Shown here: in pieces, positions 22,969-29,879 of the stretch
Layout of the letters: every line of letters starts with the position of its first letter
Numbering within the stretch: the stretch's first letter is position 1
Source of the DNA: Flavobacteriaceae bacterium UBA5544
GTDB taxonomy: Bacteria > Bacteroidota > Bacteroidia > Flavobacteriales > Flavobacteriaceae
Assembly: GCA_002426755.1 (NCBI GenBank)
Contig: DINI01000030.1
Span: 108,713 to 139,506 of the forward strand
Reading direction: 5' to 3'
Length of the DNA stretch: 30,794 bases
Made by a program: the position numbers and the translations under genes
Notes under the pieces: generated by a model
What the model saw: only the letters and a program-made list of their open reading frames with translations
What the model was told of the DNA's origin: nothing
Database searches by the model: none

Positions 22969-23877
22969 ATGAAACTCACCATTCTAGGTTGCTATAGTGC
23001 AACACCTCGTACGGATACCAATCCAACTTCCCAAGTATTGGAAATTAACAATCATATGTTTCTAATCGATTGTGGAGAAGGTACTCAAGTGGAAATGCGA
23101 CGAAATAAAATCAAGTTTGCGAGAATCAAACATATTTTTATTTCACATTTGCACGGTGACCATTTTTTTGGATTGGTTGGATTGATTTCTACTTTTAGAT
23201 TATTGACACGCGAAACAGACTTGCACATTTATTGTCCAAAAGGGTTGAAAGAAGTGATTACGCTTCAAATGAAATTAGCCGATTCATGGACCAATTATCA
23301 ATTGATTTTTCATGAATTGACCTCAAAAACTTCCGAATTGATTTTTGAAGATGACAAGGTTGAAGTGTATACAATTCCCTTGGACCATCGTGTGTACACC
23401 AACGGGTTTTTATTTAAAGAGAAAGAAGGTGAAAGACATCTTGATATGCCGGCAGTTATCGAGGCCAATATCGATATGGCATATTATCGAAAATTAAAGC
23501 AAGGATTTGATGTTGAAAATAAAGATGGTGTTTTGATAGACAATAAAAAGGTCACCACGCCTCCAAATCCTCCAAAAAGCTATGCATTTTGTAGTGATAC
23601 AGCTTATAACGAATCTGTTATACCTATCATAAAAGGTGTTGATGTACTTTATCATGAATCCACATTTCTGGAACAACATGCTAAATTAGCCCCACAAACC
23701 AAACATTCTACAGCAAAGGAAGCCGCTCTGATTGCGAAAAAGGCAAATGTTGGAACTTTGATTTTGGGACACTACTCCACACGTTATGATAATTTGCAGG
23801 ATTTTAAAACCGAAGCCCAAACCATTTTTAAATCCGTGAAATTGGCTGGTGATGGCAAAAGGTTTAATTTTGATTAG
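22969..23877 (+). CDS. rnz: Ribonuclease Z
   Basis: A 302-residue metallo-beta-lactamase-fold endonuclease that trims tRNA 3' ends. It opens MKLTILGCYSATPRTDTNPTSQ, with the zinc motif SHLHGDHFFGL (His60, His62, Asp64, His65), then FCSDTAY with a bridging Asp, YHESTF, the typical HSTAKEAA (rnz-specific histidine motif) and LILGHYSTRY with the last ligand His. Length matches the short-form enzyme. It is the fourth gene after the pyrR promoter, with an inverted repeat in front, and pdxH follows after 75 bp. Confidence 0.95.
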   Translation: MKLTILGCYSATPRTDTNPTSQVLEINNHMFLIDCGEGTQVEMRRNKIKFARIKHIFISHLHGDHFFGLVGLISTFRLLTRETDLHIYCPKGLKEVITLQMKLADSWTNYQLIFHELTSKTSELIFEDDKVEVYTIPLDHRVYTNGFLFKEKEGERHLDMPAVIEANIDMAYYRKLKQGFDVENKDGVLIDNKKVTTPPNPPKSYAFCSDTAYNESVIPIIKGVDVLYHESTFLEQHAKLAPQTKHSTAKEAALIAKKANVGTLILGHYSTRYDNLQDFKTEAQTIFKSVKLAGDGKRFNFD

Positions 23878-23935
23878 AAGCTATTTTTGTTGATGTTTCC
23901 TATTCTAAAGCTTGGGATTACAAAATGTCAGCATC

Positions 23936-23950
23936 TATAAATATTATAGG
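23936..23950. repeat. Small palindrome just before pdxH
   Basis: CTATAA, three bases, TTATAG, ending two bases before the pdxH ATG. The position fits an operator or a translation-blocking hairpin, but the sequence is short and AT-rich. Confidence 0.35.
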
Positions 23951-23952
23951 TT

Positions 23953-24600
23953 ATGGAAAAAGATTTAAGCAATTACCGTAAATCCTACGAAAAACAAGAA
24001 CTTTTAGAGAATACGATTGGCGATAATCCGTTGCAGTTGTTTCAAACTTGGTTTCATGAAGTAGACACTAATTTTGATGAAGGAGAAACCAATGCCATGA
24101 CTATTTCCACAATTGGTCTGGATGGTTACCCGAAGAGTAGGGTAGTGTTGCTCAAAAAATTCACATATGAAGGTTTTATATTTTATACCAATTACGAAAG
24201 CGAAAAGGGTAAGGCTATTTTAGCAAACCCAAATGTGTGTTTGTCGTTTTTTTGGCATCAAGCCGAGCGTCAAGTGATTATTAAAGGTAAGGCCGAAAAG
24301 ATTGCTGAAAATTTAAGCGATGGCTATTTTGAATCGAGACCTCGAGGTAGCCAATTGGGCGCTTTAGTATCCCACCAAAGTGAAGTCCTTGAAAGCAGGG
24401 AGGTTCTTGAAAATCGATTGAATCAATTGGAAGCTAAATATAAGGATAAGAACATTCCTCGACCGGATTATTGGGGCGGGTTCATTGTAAAACCTGTTGA
24501 AATTGAATTTTGGCAAGGTAGGGCAAATAGGCTCCATGATAGGATTAGATATCAACTACAACAAGATTTTAATTGGAAGATTGATAGACTTTCTCCATAA
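23953..24600 (+). CDS. pdxH: Pyridoxamine 5'-phosphate oxidase
   Basis: A 215-residue FMN enzyme converting pyridoxine or pyridoxamine 5'-phosphate to pyridoxal 5'-phosphate. Residues 1-15 (LSNYRKSYEK) fit the family start. FMN-binding segments SRVVLLKKF and FYTNYESEKGKAI are followed by SFFWHQAERQVIIKG and SRPRGSQLGALVSHQS, then the closing signature RPDYWGGFIVKPVEIEFW and QGRANRLHDR, ending WKIDRLSP. Length is typical. It may be the last gene of the pyrR-rnz unit or have its own promoter; a hairpin terminator follows. Confidence 0.96.
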   Translation: MEKDLSNYRKSYEKQELLENTIGDNPLQLFQTWFHEVDTNFDEGETNAMTISTIGLDGYPKSRVVLLKKFTYEGFIFYTNYESEKGKAILANPNVCLSFFWHQAERQVIIKGKAEKIAENLSDGYFESRPRGSQLGALVSHQSEVLESREVLENRLNQLEAKYKDKNIPRPDYWGGFIVKPVEIEFWQGRANRLHDRIRYQLQQDFNWKIDRLSP

Positions 24601-24601
24601 C

Positions 24602-24647
24602 ATCACATTTTTCTAAAAACTCTATTAATCGATGAAGTGTGATTTTT
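24602..24647 (+). terminator. Probable terminator of pdxH
   Basis: ATCACATTTT (24602-24611) pairs with GAAGTGTGAT (34-43 of the same block) over 10 positions with two U:G pairs; five T end the structure. The loop of about 22 nt is long and includes one ATCGAT site. Confidence 0.55.
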
Positions 24648-24752
24648 GTATGATGAAATACGATATAAATTCGTAAAAATGTGTATTTCATCGATGATTT
24701 ACATTATTATACGATAAAACGTATGTTTTTCATCGATTTTAACATTTCTTTA
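24628..24752 (+). promoter_or_regulatory. Upstream region of the first CAP gene with ATCGAT-centred sites
   Basis: ATCGAT occurs at 24628, 24690 and 24732, mostly as TCATCGAT or AATCGATGA. Between them GATGAAATAC (24652-24661) and GTATTTCATC (24683-24692) form a perfect 10-bp inverted repeat overlapping the second site. The last site continues as TTTTAACATTTCTT, also found before the second CAP gene. A weak -7 (TATTTTAG, 24777-24784) lies before the ATG. These are candidate binding sites of one regulator. Confidence 0.5.
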
Positions 24753-24810
24753 ACACTTTAAAAACTCATAAGACTCTATTTTAGACTCACCAAATCTAAA
24801 TAACCCTCTT

Positions 24811-25305
24811 ATGAAAACTATTAAGCTCTTGTCAGTTATGACATTTATTGCCCTGCTGTCTTTTTCTTGTTCAACTGAAGAAATGCCAAGTGAAACAATA
24901 GAATCATCTGCATTGGTAAATGCACCGACCGCAAAATCCATCGAAATAGAAATATTAGAACTGATAAATAATCACAGAATAGCAATGGGGTTAAACCCAT
25001 TAAATACGTTAACGATCATCAAGTCCGTTGCATTTACACATACGGATTATATGGTTGAAATCAACCAAGTGAATCATGATAATTTCTATCAACGTAAAAA
25101 TAGCTTGATACAAAACGCTGGTGCTGCAAAAGTGTCGGAAAATGTTGCATATGGTTACAGTTCTGCTCAAGCTGTTGTGAATGCATGGATGGATAGTGAG
25201 AGCCATAGAGCAAATCTTGAAGGCGATTATACAGATTTTGATATCTCTGCTGAACAGAATGCCGAAGGAAGATGGTATTACACCAATATATTCATAAAAA
25301 AATAA
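24811..25305 (+). CDS. CAP-domain (SCP-like) lipoprotein, copy 1
   Basis: A 164-residue exported protein. MKTIKLLSVMTFIALLSFSC is a lipoprotein signal with Cys20, followed by an acidic linker to about residue 40 and a minimal CAP domain (about 43-164). Conserved residues: His77 (AFTHTDY), Glu110 (VSENVAYGY) and His132 (SESHRANL), and the WYYTNIF end strand. CAP proteins of bacteria are secreted and mostly of unknown function, with lipid or small-molecule binding and roles in cell-wall interaction suggested. Copy 2 at 25671 is the same length and aligns without gaps, about two thirds identical over the CAP domain, so the two arose by tandem duplication. Confidence 0.88.
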   Translation: MKTIKLLSVMTFIALLSFSCSTEEMPSETIESSALVNAPTAKSIEIEILELINNHRIAMGLNPLNTLTIIKSVAFTHTDYMVEINQVNHDNFYQRKNSLIQNAGAAKVSENVAYGYSSAQAVVNAWMDSESHRANLEGDYTDFDISAEQNAEGRWYYTNIFIKK

Positions 25306-25335
25306 TTTAAATAGTTATTTCGTGTTAGTTATTAG

Positions 25336-25365
25336 AGCCACAATATGAGGATTGTGGCTTTTTTT
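25336..25365 (+). terminator. Intrinsic terminator of CAP copy 1
   Basis: AGCCACAAT (25336-25344) and ATTGTGGCT (25351-25359) form a perfect 9-bp stem, followed by T. The core CCACAAT/ATTGTGG recurs in the terminator of copy 2. Confidence 0.93.
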
Positions 25366-25670
25366 ATGTCCATAACTAGCATAACACGGTTAGGAAACCA
25401 ATCTTAAATCTATGATGAATTAAGTCATATGAATTTTTTCATGTGCATCACATCATGTCATAGTACTTAAGCTGAAGATTTTTCAACGCTACTTATCAAG
25501 TTTCAATCGTATAGCCACAATTACAATCTACTCATTTTACTTTTAGATTCATTTCATCGATTAAGTACATCAATAATCAAAAAAAAATTACCGTTAATCG
25601 ATTTTAACATCTTCTTGGGAAAATTTAATGAATGCGGGAATATTTTTGCAGTCCCGTAACAAACTAAATT
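25366..25670. other. Gene-free spacer between the CAP genes
   Basis: No gene is seen between the terminator and copy 2. It holds a hairpin (CATATGAA, 25426-25433, with TTCATGTG, 25438-25445, one G:U, loop of four T), the widely spaced pair GTACTTAA (25463) and TTAAGTAC (25561), and two ATCGAT sites close to the second CAP gene. Confidence 0.6.
25556..25648 (+). promoter_or_regulatory. Promoter and ATCGAT sites of CAP copy 2
   Basis: ATCGAT occurs at 25556 and 25597. The second continues as TTTTAACATCTTCTT, like the upstream region of copy 1. TTG at 25615-25617, a 23-bp spacer and TATTTTTG at 25641-25648 (exact TAnnTTTG) form a good promoter, with the start about 17 bp before the ATG. Confidence 0.6.
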
Positions 25671-26165
25671 ATGAAACTTACTAAAATTTTGCCAGTAATG
25701 GCAATGGTCGCCCTATGCGCATTTTCTTGTTCTAAAGAAGAATCTTCCGAATCAGCCAATGATTCTATTGTTTTGGAGAATGTGCCAGCATCAAAAACTA
25801 TTGAAATTGAAATCAGTGAACTTATCAATCAATATCGAATAAGTATCGGACTGAACCCTTTGAATAGTCTCAACGTTATAAAGTCCGTTGCGTATACGCA
25901 TACAGAATATATGGTAAGCATAAATAGGATGAACCACGATAACTTTGAACAGCGAAGAAGAAGCCTCATAGATAATGCAGGCGCAATCACAGTATCAGAA
26001 AATGTTGCCTTTGGTTACACGACAGCTGAAGGTGTTGTAAATGCCTGGCTAAATAGTCCTACGCATAGAGCAATTATTGAAGGGAATTATACCGATTTTG
26101 ATATCTCTGCAGAACAGAATAGCACCGGTGTTTGGTTCTTTACCAATATTTTCATCAAAAAATAA
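25671..26165 (+). CDS. CAP-domain (SCP-like) lipoprotein, copy 2
   Basis: A 164-residue paralogue of the gene at 24811. MKLTKILPVMAMVALCAFSC is the lipoprotein signal (Cys20). The CAP residues are kept: His77 (AYTHTEY), Glu110 (VSENVAFGY) and His132 (SPTHRAII), with the WFFTNIFIKK end nearly unchanged. Counting by eye from residue 41, about 86 of 124 positions match copy 1. Divergence is strongest in the linker (residues 21-40), expected for a flexible anchor. It has a better promoter than copy 1 and its own terminator, so the two are independently transcribed, possibly under one regulator. Confidence 0.88.
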   Translation: MKLTKILPVMAMVALCAFSCSKEESSESANDSIVLENVPASKTIEIEISELINQYRISIGLNPLNSLNVIKSVAYTHTEYMVSINRMNHDNFEQRRRSLIDNAGAITVSENVAFGYTTAEGVVNAWLNSPTHRAIIEGNYTDFDISAEQNSTGVWFFTNIFIKK

Positions 26166-26191
26166 TTTTTATTATTTTCTATTAAGAATTA

Positions 26192-26221
26192 AAACCACAA
26201 TTTTTGAATTGTGGTTTTTTT
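26192..26221 (+). terminator. Intrinsic terminator of CAP copy 2
   Basis: AAACCACAATT (26192-26202), loop TTTG, AATTGTGGTTT (26207-26217): a perfect 11-bp stem running into T. It is related to the terminator of copy 1 by its CCACAAT core. Confidence 0.94.
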
Positions 26222-26342
26222 ATGAAATGAAAGAAGGTCATAAACTAAAGAAACTCATTGCATAGTTAGGTTTTGAATAATTTAAGCAGTGAGAACCAAT
26301 ACTTAATCGAAGTAAATCATTTCTATAAAGCCTTGCATGTTA

Positions 26343-27011
26343 TTAAACCTCTATCTTTGAATATTTTTTGAGAGCTTCTATAATGACCGTTCTTAAGAGT
26401 TGAAGTTGATGAAGCTCTGTAGGTTGATGGTTGGTCTCAATTTGAAGTACTTTTTGTTCAAATGGAATTATTGGATGTTGATAGATGTTAAAGTTCTTAA
26501 TCGAAAAACTCAAATCGGGAAATATTTTCACTAGCTTTTCAATGTCATTCAACGATAGTATCTCTTCAATATGAAAATTGGAAACAATACTCAACTTTTG
26601 CTTATTTCTTATCAATTCATTCCATAGTGAAGTTTTCTTTATTTTAAAATCCATATTTTGGTTCTCAACGATGGCTGAAATAACTTTCATTCTATGGCCC
26701 AATTGCATTGACGAACCATAAACTGTTGATTTATTTAACTTGTTAGTGTACAAAATCTCGAACCCTTCATAATATTCCTTCACGAGAATGATTTCTTCAC
26801 GGCCGTAGAAATAATTTACCCGGTTTCTTTCAAAAACGAGATTATTAATCTCAACAAATTTTTCCCAATTTTCGGCTATATTTTTCCAGTTCAAATTTTC
26901 CCAGATTATGTTAAATATAAAATGTCTATTGAAATGTAAAAATGCCCACCAGACTGTTGAGAATGTGCATAAAAAAAACAGACCCCAAAAGAAGCCTGTT
27001 TTTCCAATCAT
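26343..27011 (-). CDS. Orphan membrane-anchored protein
   Basis: A 222-residue protein I do not recognise. From ATG 27011 it has one hydrophobic segment (about 5-27, FFWGLFFLCTFSTVWWAFL) followed by a basic/aromatic stretch and a soluble domain of mixed strands and helices (for example INNLVFERNRVNYFYGREEIILVKEYYEGFEI split by short turns) and a C-terminal helix (LHQLQLLRTVIIEALKKY). No enzyme motif is visible. It begins 16 bp after the OmpA-like gene on the same strand, but codons 4-12 coincide with a terminator-like hairpin. The next in-frame Met is near residue 102, so the start is hard to place elsewhere. Confidence 0.6.
   Translation of the reverse strand: MIGKTGFFWGLFFLCTFSTVWWAFLHFNRHFIFNIIWENLNWKNIAENWEKFVEINNLVFERNRVNYFYGREEIILVKEYYEGFEILYTNKLNKSTVYGSSMQLGHRMKVISAIVENQNMDFKIKKTSLWNELIRNKQKLSIVSNFHIEEILSLNDIEKLVKIFPDLSFSIKNFNIYQHPIIPFEQKVLQIETNHQPTELHQLQLLRTVIIEALKKYSKIEV
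26973..27003 (-). terminator. Terminator-like hairpin after the OmpA-like gene
   Basis: On the minus strand AAACAGGC and GTCTGTTT pair over 8 positions with one G:U and a 10-nt loop, followed by TTTTT. It lies about 25 bp after the OmpA-like stop codon, where a terminator is expected, but also inside the first codons of the orphan membrane protein. Confidence 0.6.
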
Positions 27012-27027
27012 TTATTTAAGCGGGAAT

Positions 27028-28944
27028 TTAGTCTTTCAAAATATAGAAGTAAGAACGTCTATTCAATTGATGCTCTTCTTCAGTACATTTAACACCATTG
27101 GAACATTTGTTCAGCAATTGCGTTTCTCCATAACCATTAGCACTCTCTATTCTATCAGCTGCAATACCTCTGGACAACAAATAATCCCTAGTAGATTTTG
27201 CACGTCTATCTGATAGTTTCAAGTTATAGTTGTCGCTACCACGGCTGTCAGTATGTGATTCGATTTTGATGACCATTTTTGGATGCTCTCTCATCACGTC
27301 CACCACATTTTCCAGTTCGTATTCAGCATCTGTTCTGATGTTCCATTTGTCGAAATCAAAGAAAATTGGGTTGATAACAATTTGATCGTTGTCGATCAAA
27401 GGTTGTAAATAAAGATCGGCTTTGTTGACTTTTTCATTCGTTTTATCGGTAGTCACTTCTTCTTTTGCATCTTTATAATCTTCTCTGCTTCCTAAAATAG
27501 TGTATGTTTTATTACAATCTGCTTCAAACCTGTAGGCACCATCAGCAGTAGTAGTTACAGTTTCTACTATTTTTCCTGCTTTATTGATGAGTTTAACTTC
27601 AACACCAGATAAGATTTCGTTGGTTTTCTTGTCTCTCGCAATTCCCTCGATGACTTGTTTGCATTTTTCAGCTTTAAAACCATAAATATCGTCATTACCT
27701 TGTCCACCTTCTCTATCGGAAGAGAAGTAGCCTGTTTTTTTGTCTCCATTTATAAAATATGCGAAATCATCAAATCCGCTATTGTATGGCGCACCTAAAT
27801 TTACTGGTTCAGCGGCCTCATCCTTTATGATGTTCGATTTATAGATATCCAACAGACCAAGTCCTAAATAGCCATCAGAAGAAAAATACATAATACTGTC
27901 TTTACTCACAAACGGAAACATTTCACGTCCTTCTGTATTTATTTTTTCTCCTAAATTTCTAGGTTCGCTATATTTGTTTCCTTCAAGAATATCCACTTCA
28001 TAAATATCAGTTTGGCCAATGCCACCTTCTCTGTCGGATACGAAATACAATTTTTTGTTATCTGCACTCAAAGCAGGGTGACCGGTGGAATAGTAATCAT
28101 CGTTGAAAGGCAATTCAACAATATCACTCCATTGTTCACCAACTAACGTCGCTTTGTACATTTTTAAATGTGAAGTACCTTTTTTGTCGTAACCCAATTT
28201 ATTTTTTCTATCAACATTGTCTCTAGTAAAATAAATGGTTTTTCCATCATTTGTAATTGCTACAGAAGCTTCATGATAATCAGTATTTACTTTTTCGGCT
28301 TTGATGAAATCTGCCGTTCCAAACTCTCTTTTGCCATCAGTAATTTTTACATTTACTTGATACAAATCCAAGAATGGTTCATCGTTCCAGCCATATTTCT
28401 TTTTTTCATCGGTATTTCTGGCGGAAGCAAAATAAAGTTCATCATTATAAACAAAAGAACCAAAATCTGAATACTTGGTGTTAATTGTAAGGTTTTCAAC
28501 TTCCACGATTATATCTCCATCATTTTCTTCAAGGTCTTTAATGATATCAACATTTTCCGAGCTATATTCTTTTCCTCTGCTATCATTGCTTTGAATATTT
28601 CTAAACTTTGCCAACCATTTATTTGCTTCGGTATAATTATCCAAGCTACGTTGGGTTTGAATGTATTTATAGATATATTCAGGATTGACATCGTCATATT
28701 TTTTGAGGGCTTTTCCATACCAAACAGCGGCCTCTTTTATTTTTGAGTTATTATAGTAGCAATCACCTAAACGAGTTAGTACGTGTTCGCTACTGTCTCC
28801 TTTTTTTACAGCTTCCTCATAAAGTTCTGTCGCTTTGACATAGGAGAAATTTTCAAAAAATTTATCTGCTAGTTTACGTTGGGCAAATGTATAAGAACAG
28901 CTCAATGCAAATATGAATAGTATTAATTTTGTCTTCATAGTCAT
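27028..28944 (-). CDS. OmpA family protein with TPR and PD40 repeats (PorE-like architecture)
   Basis: A 638-residue exported protein. Signal peptide to about residue 22 (ALSCSYTFAQ), TPR-like helices (about 25-115), a PD40/WD40-like propeller (about 160-425; repeated YFSSDREGG and LYFVSDREGG segments), a carboxypeptidase regulatory-like domain (about 430-510) and an OmpA peptidoglycan-binding domain (about 520-638; HTDSRGSDNYNLKLSDRRA). This is the domain order of PorE of P. gingivalis, which tethers the T9SS to peptidoglycan; such proteins are also found in many paralogous PorP/OmpA pairs. It starts seven bases after the porP-like stop; an ATG two codons further in (28938) is an alternative. 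It probably anchors the machinery for the adjacent cargo. Confidence 0.93.
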   Translation of the reverse strand: MTMKTKLILFIFALSCSYTFAQRKLADKFFENFSYVKATELYEEAVKKGDSSEHVLTRLGDCYYNNSKIKEAAVWYGKALKKYDDVNPEYIYKYIQTQRSLDNYTEANKWLAKFRNIQSNDSRGKEYSSENVDIIKDLEENDGDIIVEVENLTINTKYSDFGSFVYNDELYFASARNTDEKKKYGWNDEPFLDLYQVNVKITDGKREFGTADFIKAEKVNTDYHEASVAITNDGKTIYFTRDNVDRKNKLGYDKKGTSHLKMYKATLVGEQWSDIVELPFNDDYYSTGHPALSADNKKLYFVSDREGGIGQTDIYEVDILEGNKYSEPRNLGEKINTEGREMFPFVSKDSIMYFSSDGYLGLGLLDIYKSNIIKDEAAEPVNLGAPYNSGFDDFAYFINGDKKTGYFSSDREGGQGNDDIYGFKAEKCKQVIEGIARDKKTNEILSGVEVKLINKAGKIVETVTTTADGAYRFEADCNKTYTILGSREDYKDAKEEVTTDKTNEKVNKADLYLQPLIDNDQIVINPIFFDFDKWNIRTDAEYELENVVDVMREHPKMVIKIESHTDSRGSDNYNLKLSDRRAKSTRDYLLSRGIAADRIESANGYGETQLLNKCSNGVKCTEEEHQLNRRSYFYILKD

Positions 28945-28951
28945 GTATTTT

Positions 28952-29869
28952 TTAGAAATATCTAGGCGATTTTATACGTTTGCTTTTGAATATCTCAAAC
29001 ATCAAAAGCACTTCATGGGTTCCACTTGTATAAGGTCTTAAATCTGAAATAGGATATCCATAAGAATAACCAATACGTAGTTGTTTCGATATCTGAAAAT
29101 CAGCAAGTCCAGCAAATTCTCCAGCACGTTCGTCAAATCGATACCCAGCACCTAACCATAATTTTTCATTGAAAAGAAAGTTGGCCGTAAGGTCAAATGA
29201 TAATGGAGCTCCATTGGTCGCTTTTAATAAAGCAGCAGGTTTAAACTTTACGTTTTCGCTTAAATCAAATACATAACCACCAGTAAAGTAATAACTGATT
29301 CGCTCCAAGGCTTCAAAACCTTCTTCGCGATTCTGATTTGTTTTCAAAATTCTTGGTGCGGACAGGCCTAAATACCATTTGTCTGAAGTCCAATACAAAC
29401 CAGCTCCGACGTTCGGACTCCAACGATCTTCGATGCCAAAAATCAGAGGGTCATTTGAATTTGCATTTCGATATTCAGGATCTAAACTGTAGCTTGTAAA
29501 ACCACCTTTGATACCAAAGTACAGTTTGGTTGTCTCATTGGTATTAATGTTATACGAAAAGTCTGCATATAGATATGAAAAATTTTCATACCCAAGTTCA
29601 TCATTTATAAATGAAAACCCCAACCCGACCTTTTCGTTTCGAAGAGGTGTATGGATAGAAAGAGTTTGGGTTGTTGGAGCTCCTTCAAGACCCACCCATT
29701 GACTTCTATGTAAACCAACAATACTTAAGGTTTCTCTACTACCAGCATAGGCCGGATTGATAGAAATCGTATTGTACATATACTGAGTGAATTGTGGCAA
29801 CTGCTGTGCTAATGCCATCGAACTGCTAAACAGTATAAAAGCGATTATGTTAAACTTAATGAACTTCAT
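28952..29869 (-). CDS. PorP/SprF family type IX secretion membrane protein
   Basis: A 305-residue outer-membrane barrel protein. The signal peptide (SSSMALAQ end) is followed by QLPQFTQYMYNTISINPAYAGS, the diagnostic start of PorP/SprF, then LSIVGLHRSQWVGLEGAPTTQ and many short strands with GLGFSF- and LGAGYRFD-type patterns, ending RIKSPRYF. SprF is needed for secretion of the gliding adhesin SprB in Flavobacterium johnsoniae; PorP-like paralogues are paired with particular type B cargo. Here the cargo-like gene lies ten bases upstream and the OmpA-like gene seven bases downstream, a standard three-gene arrangement. The exact paralogue cannot be told. Confidence 0.95.
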   Translation of the reverse strand: MKFIKFNIIAFILFSSSMALAQQLPQFTQYMYNTISINPAYAGSRETLSIVGLHRSQWVGLEGAPTTQTLSIHTPLRNEKVGLGFSFINDELGYENFSYLYADFSYNINTNETTKLYFGIKGGFTSYSLDPEYRNANSNDPLIFGIEDRWSPNVGAGLYWTSDKWYLGLSAPRILKTNQNREEGFEALERISYYFTGGYVFDLSENVKFKPAALLKATNGAPLSFDLTANFLFNEKLWLGAGYRFDERAGEFAGLADFQISKQLRIGYSYGYPISDLRPYTSGTHEVLLMFEIFKSKRIKSPRYF

Positions 29870-29879
29870 AGGTTAAAAT

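Noticed and set aside
25426..25445. CATATGAA/TTCATGTG hairpin between the CAP genes as a terminator
   Set aside because: The gene already has a strong terminator 60 bp earlier, and no T run follows this hairpin.
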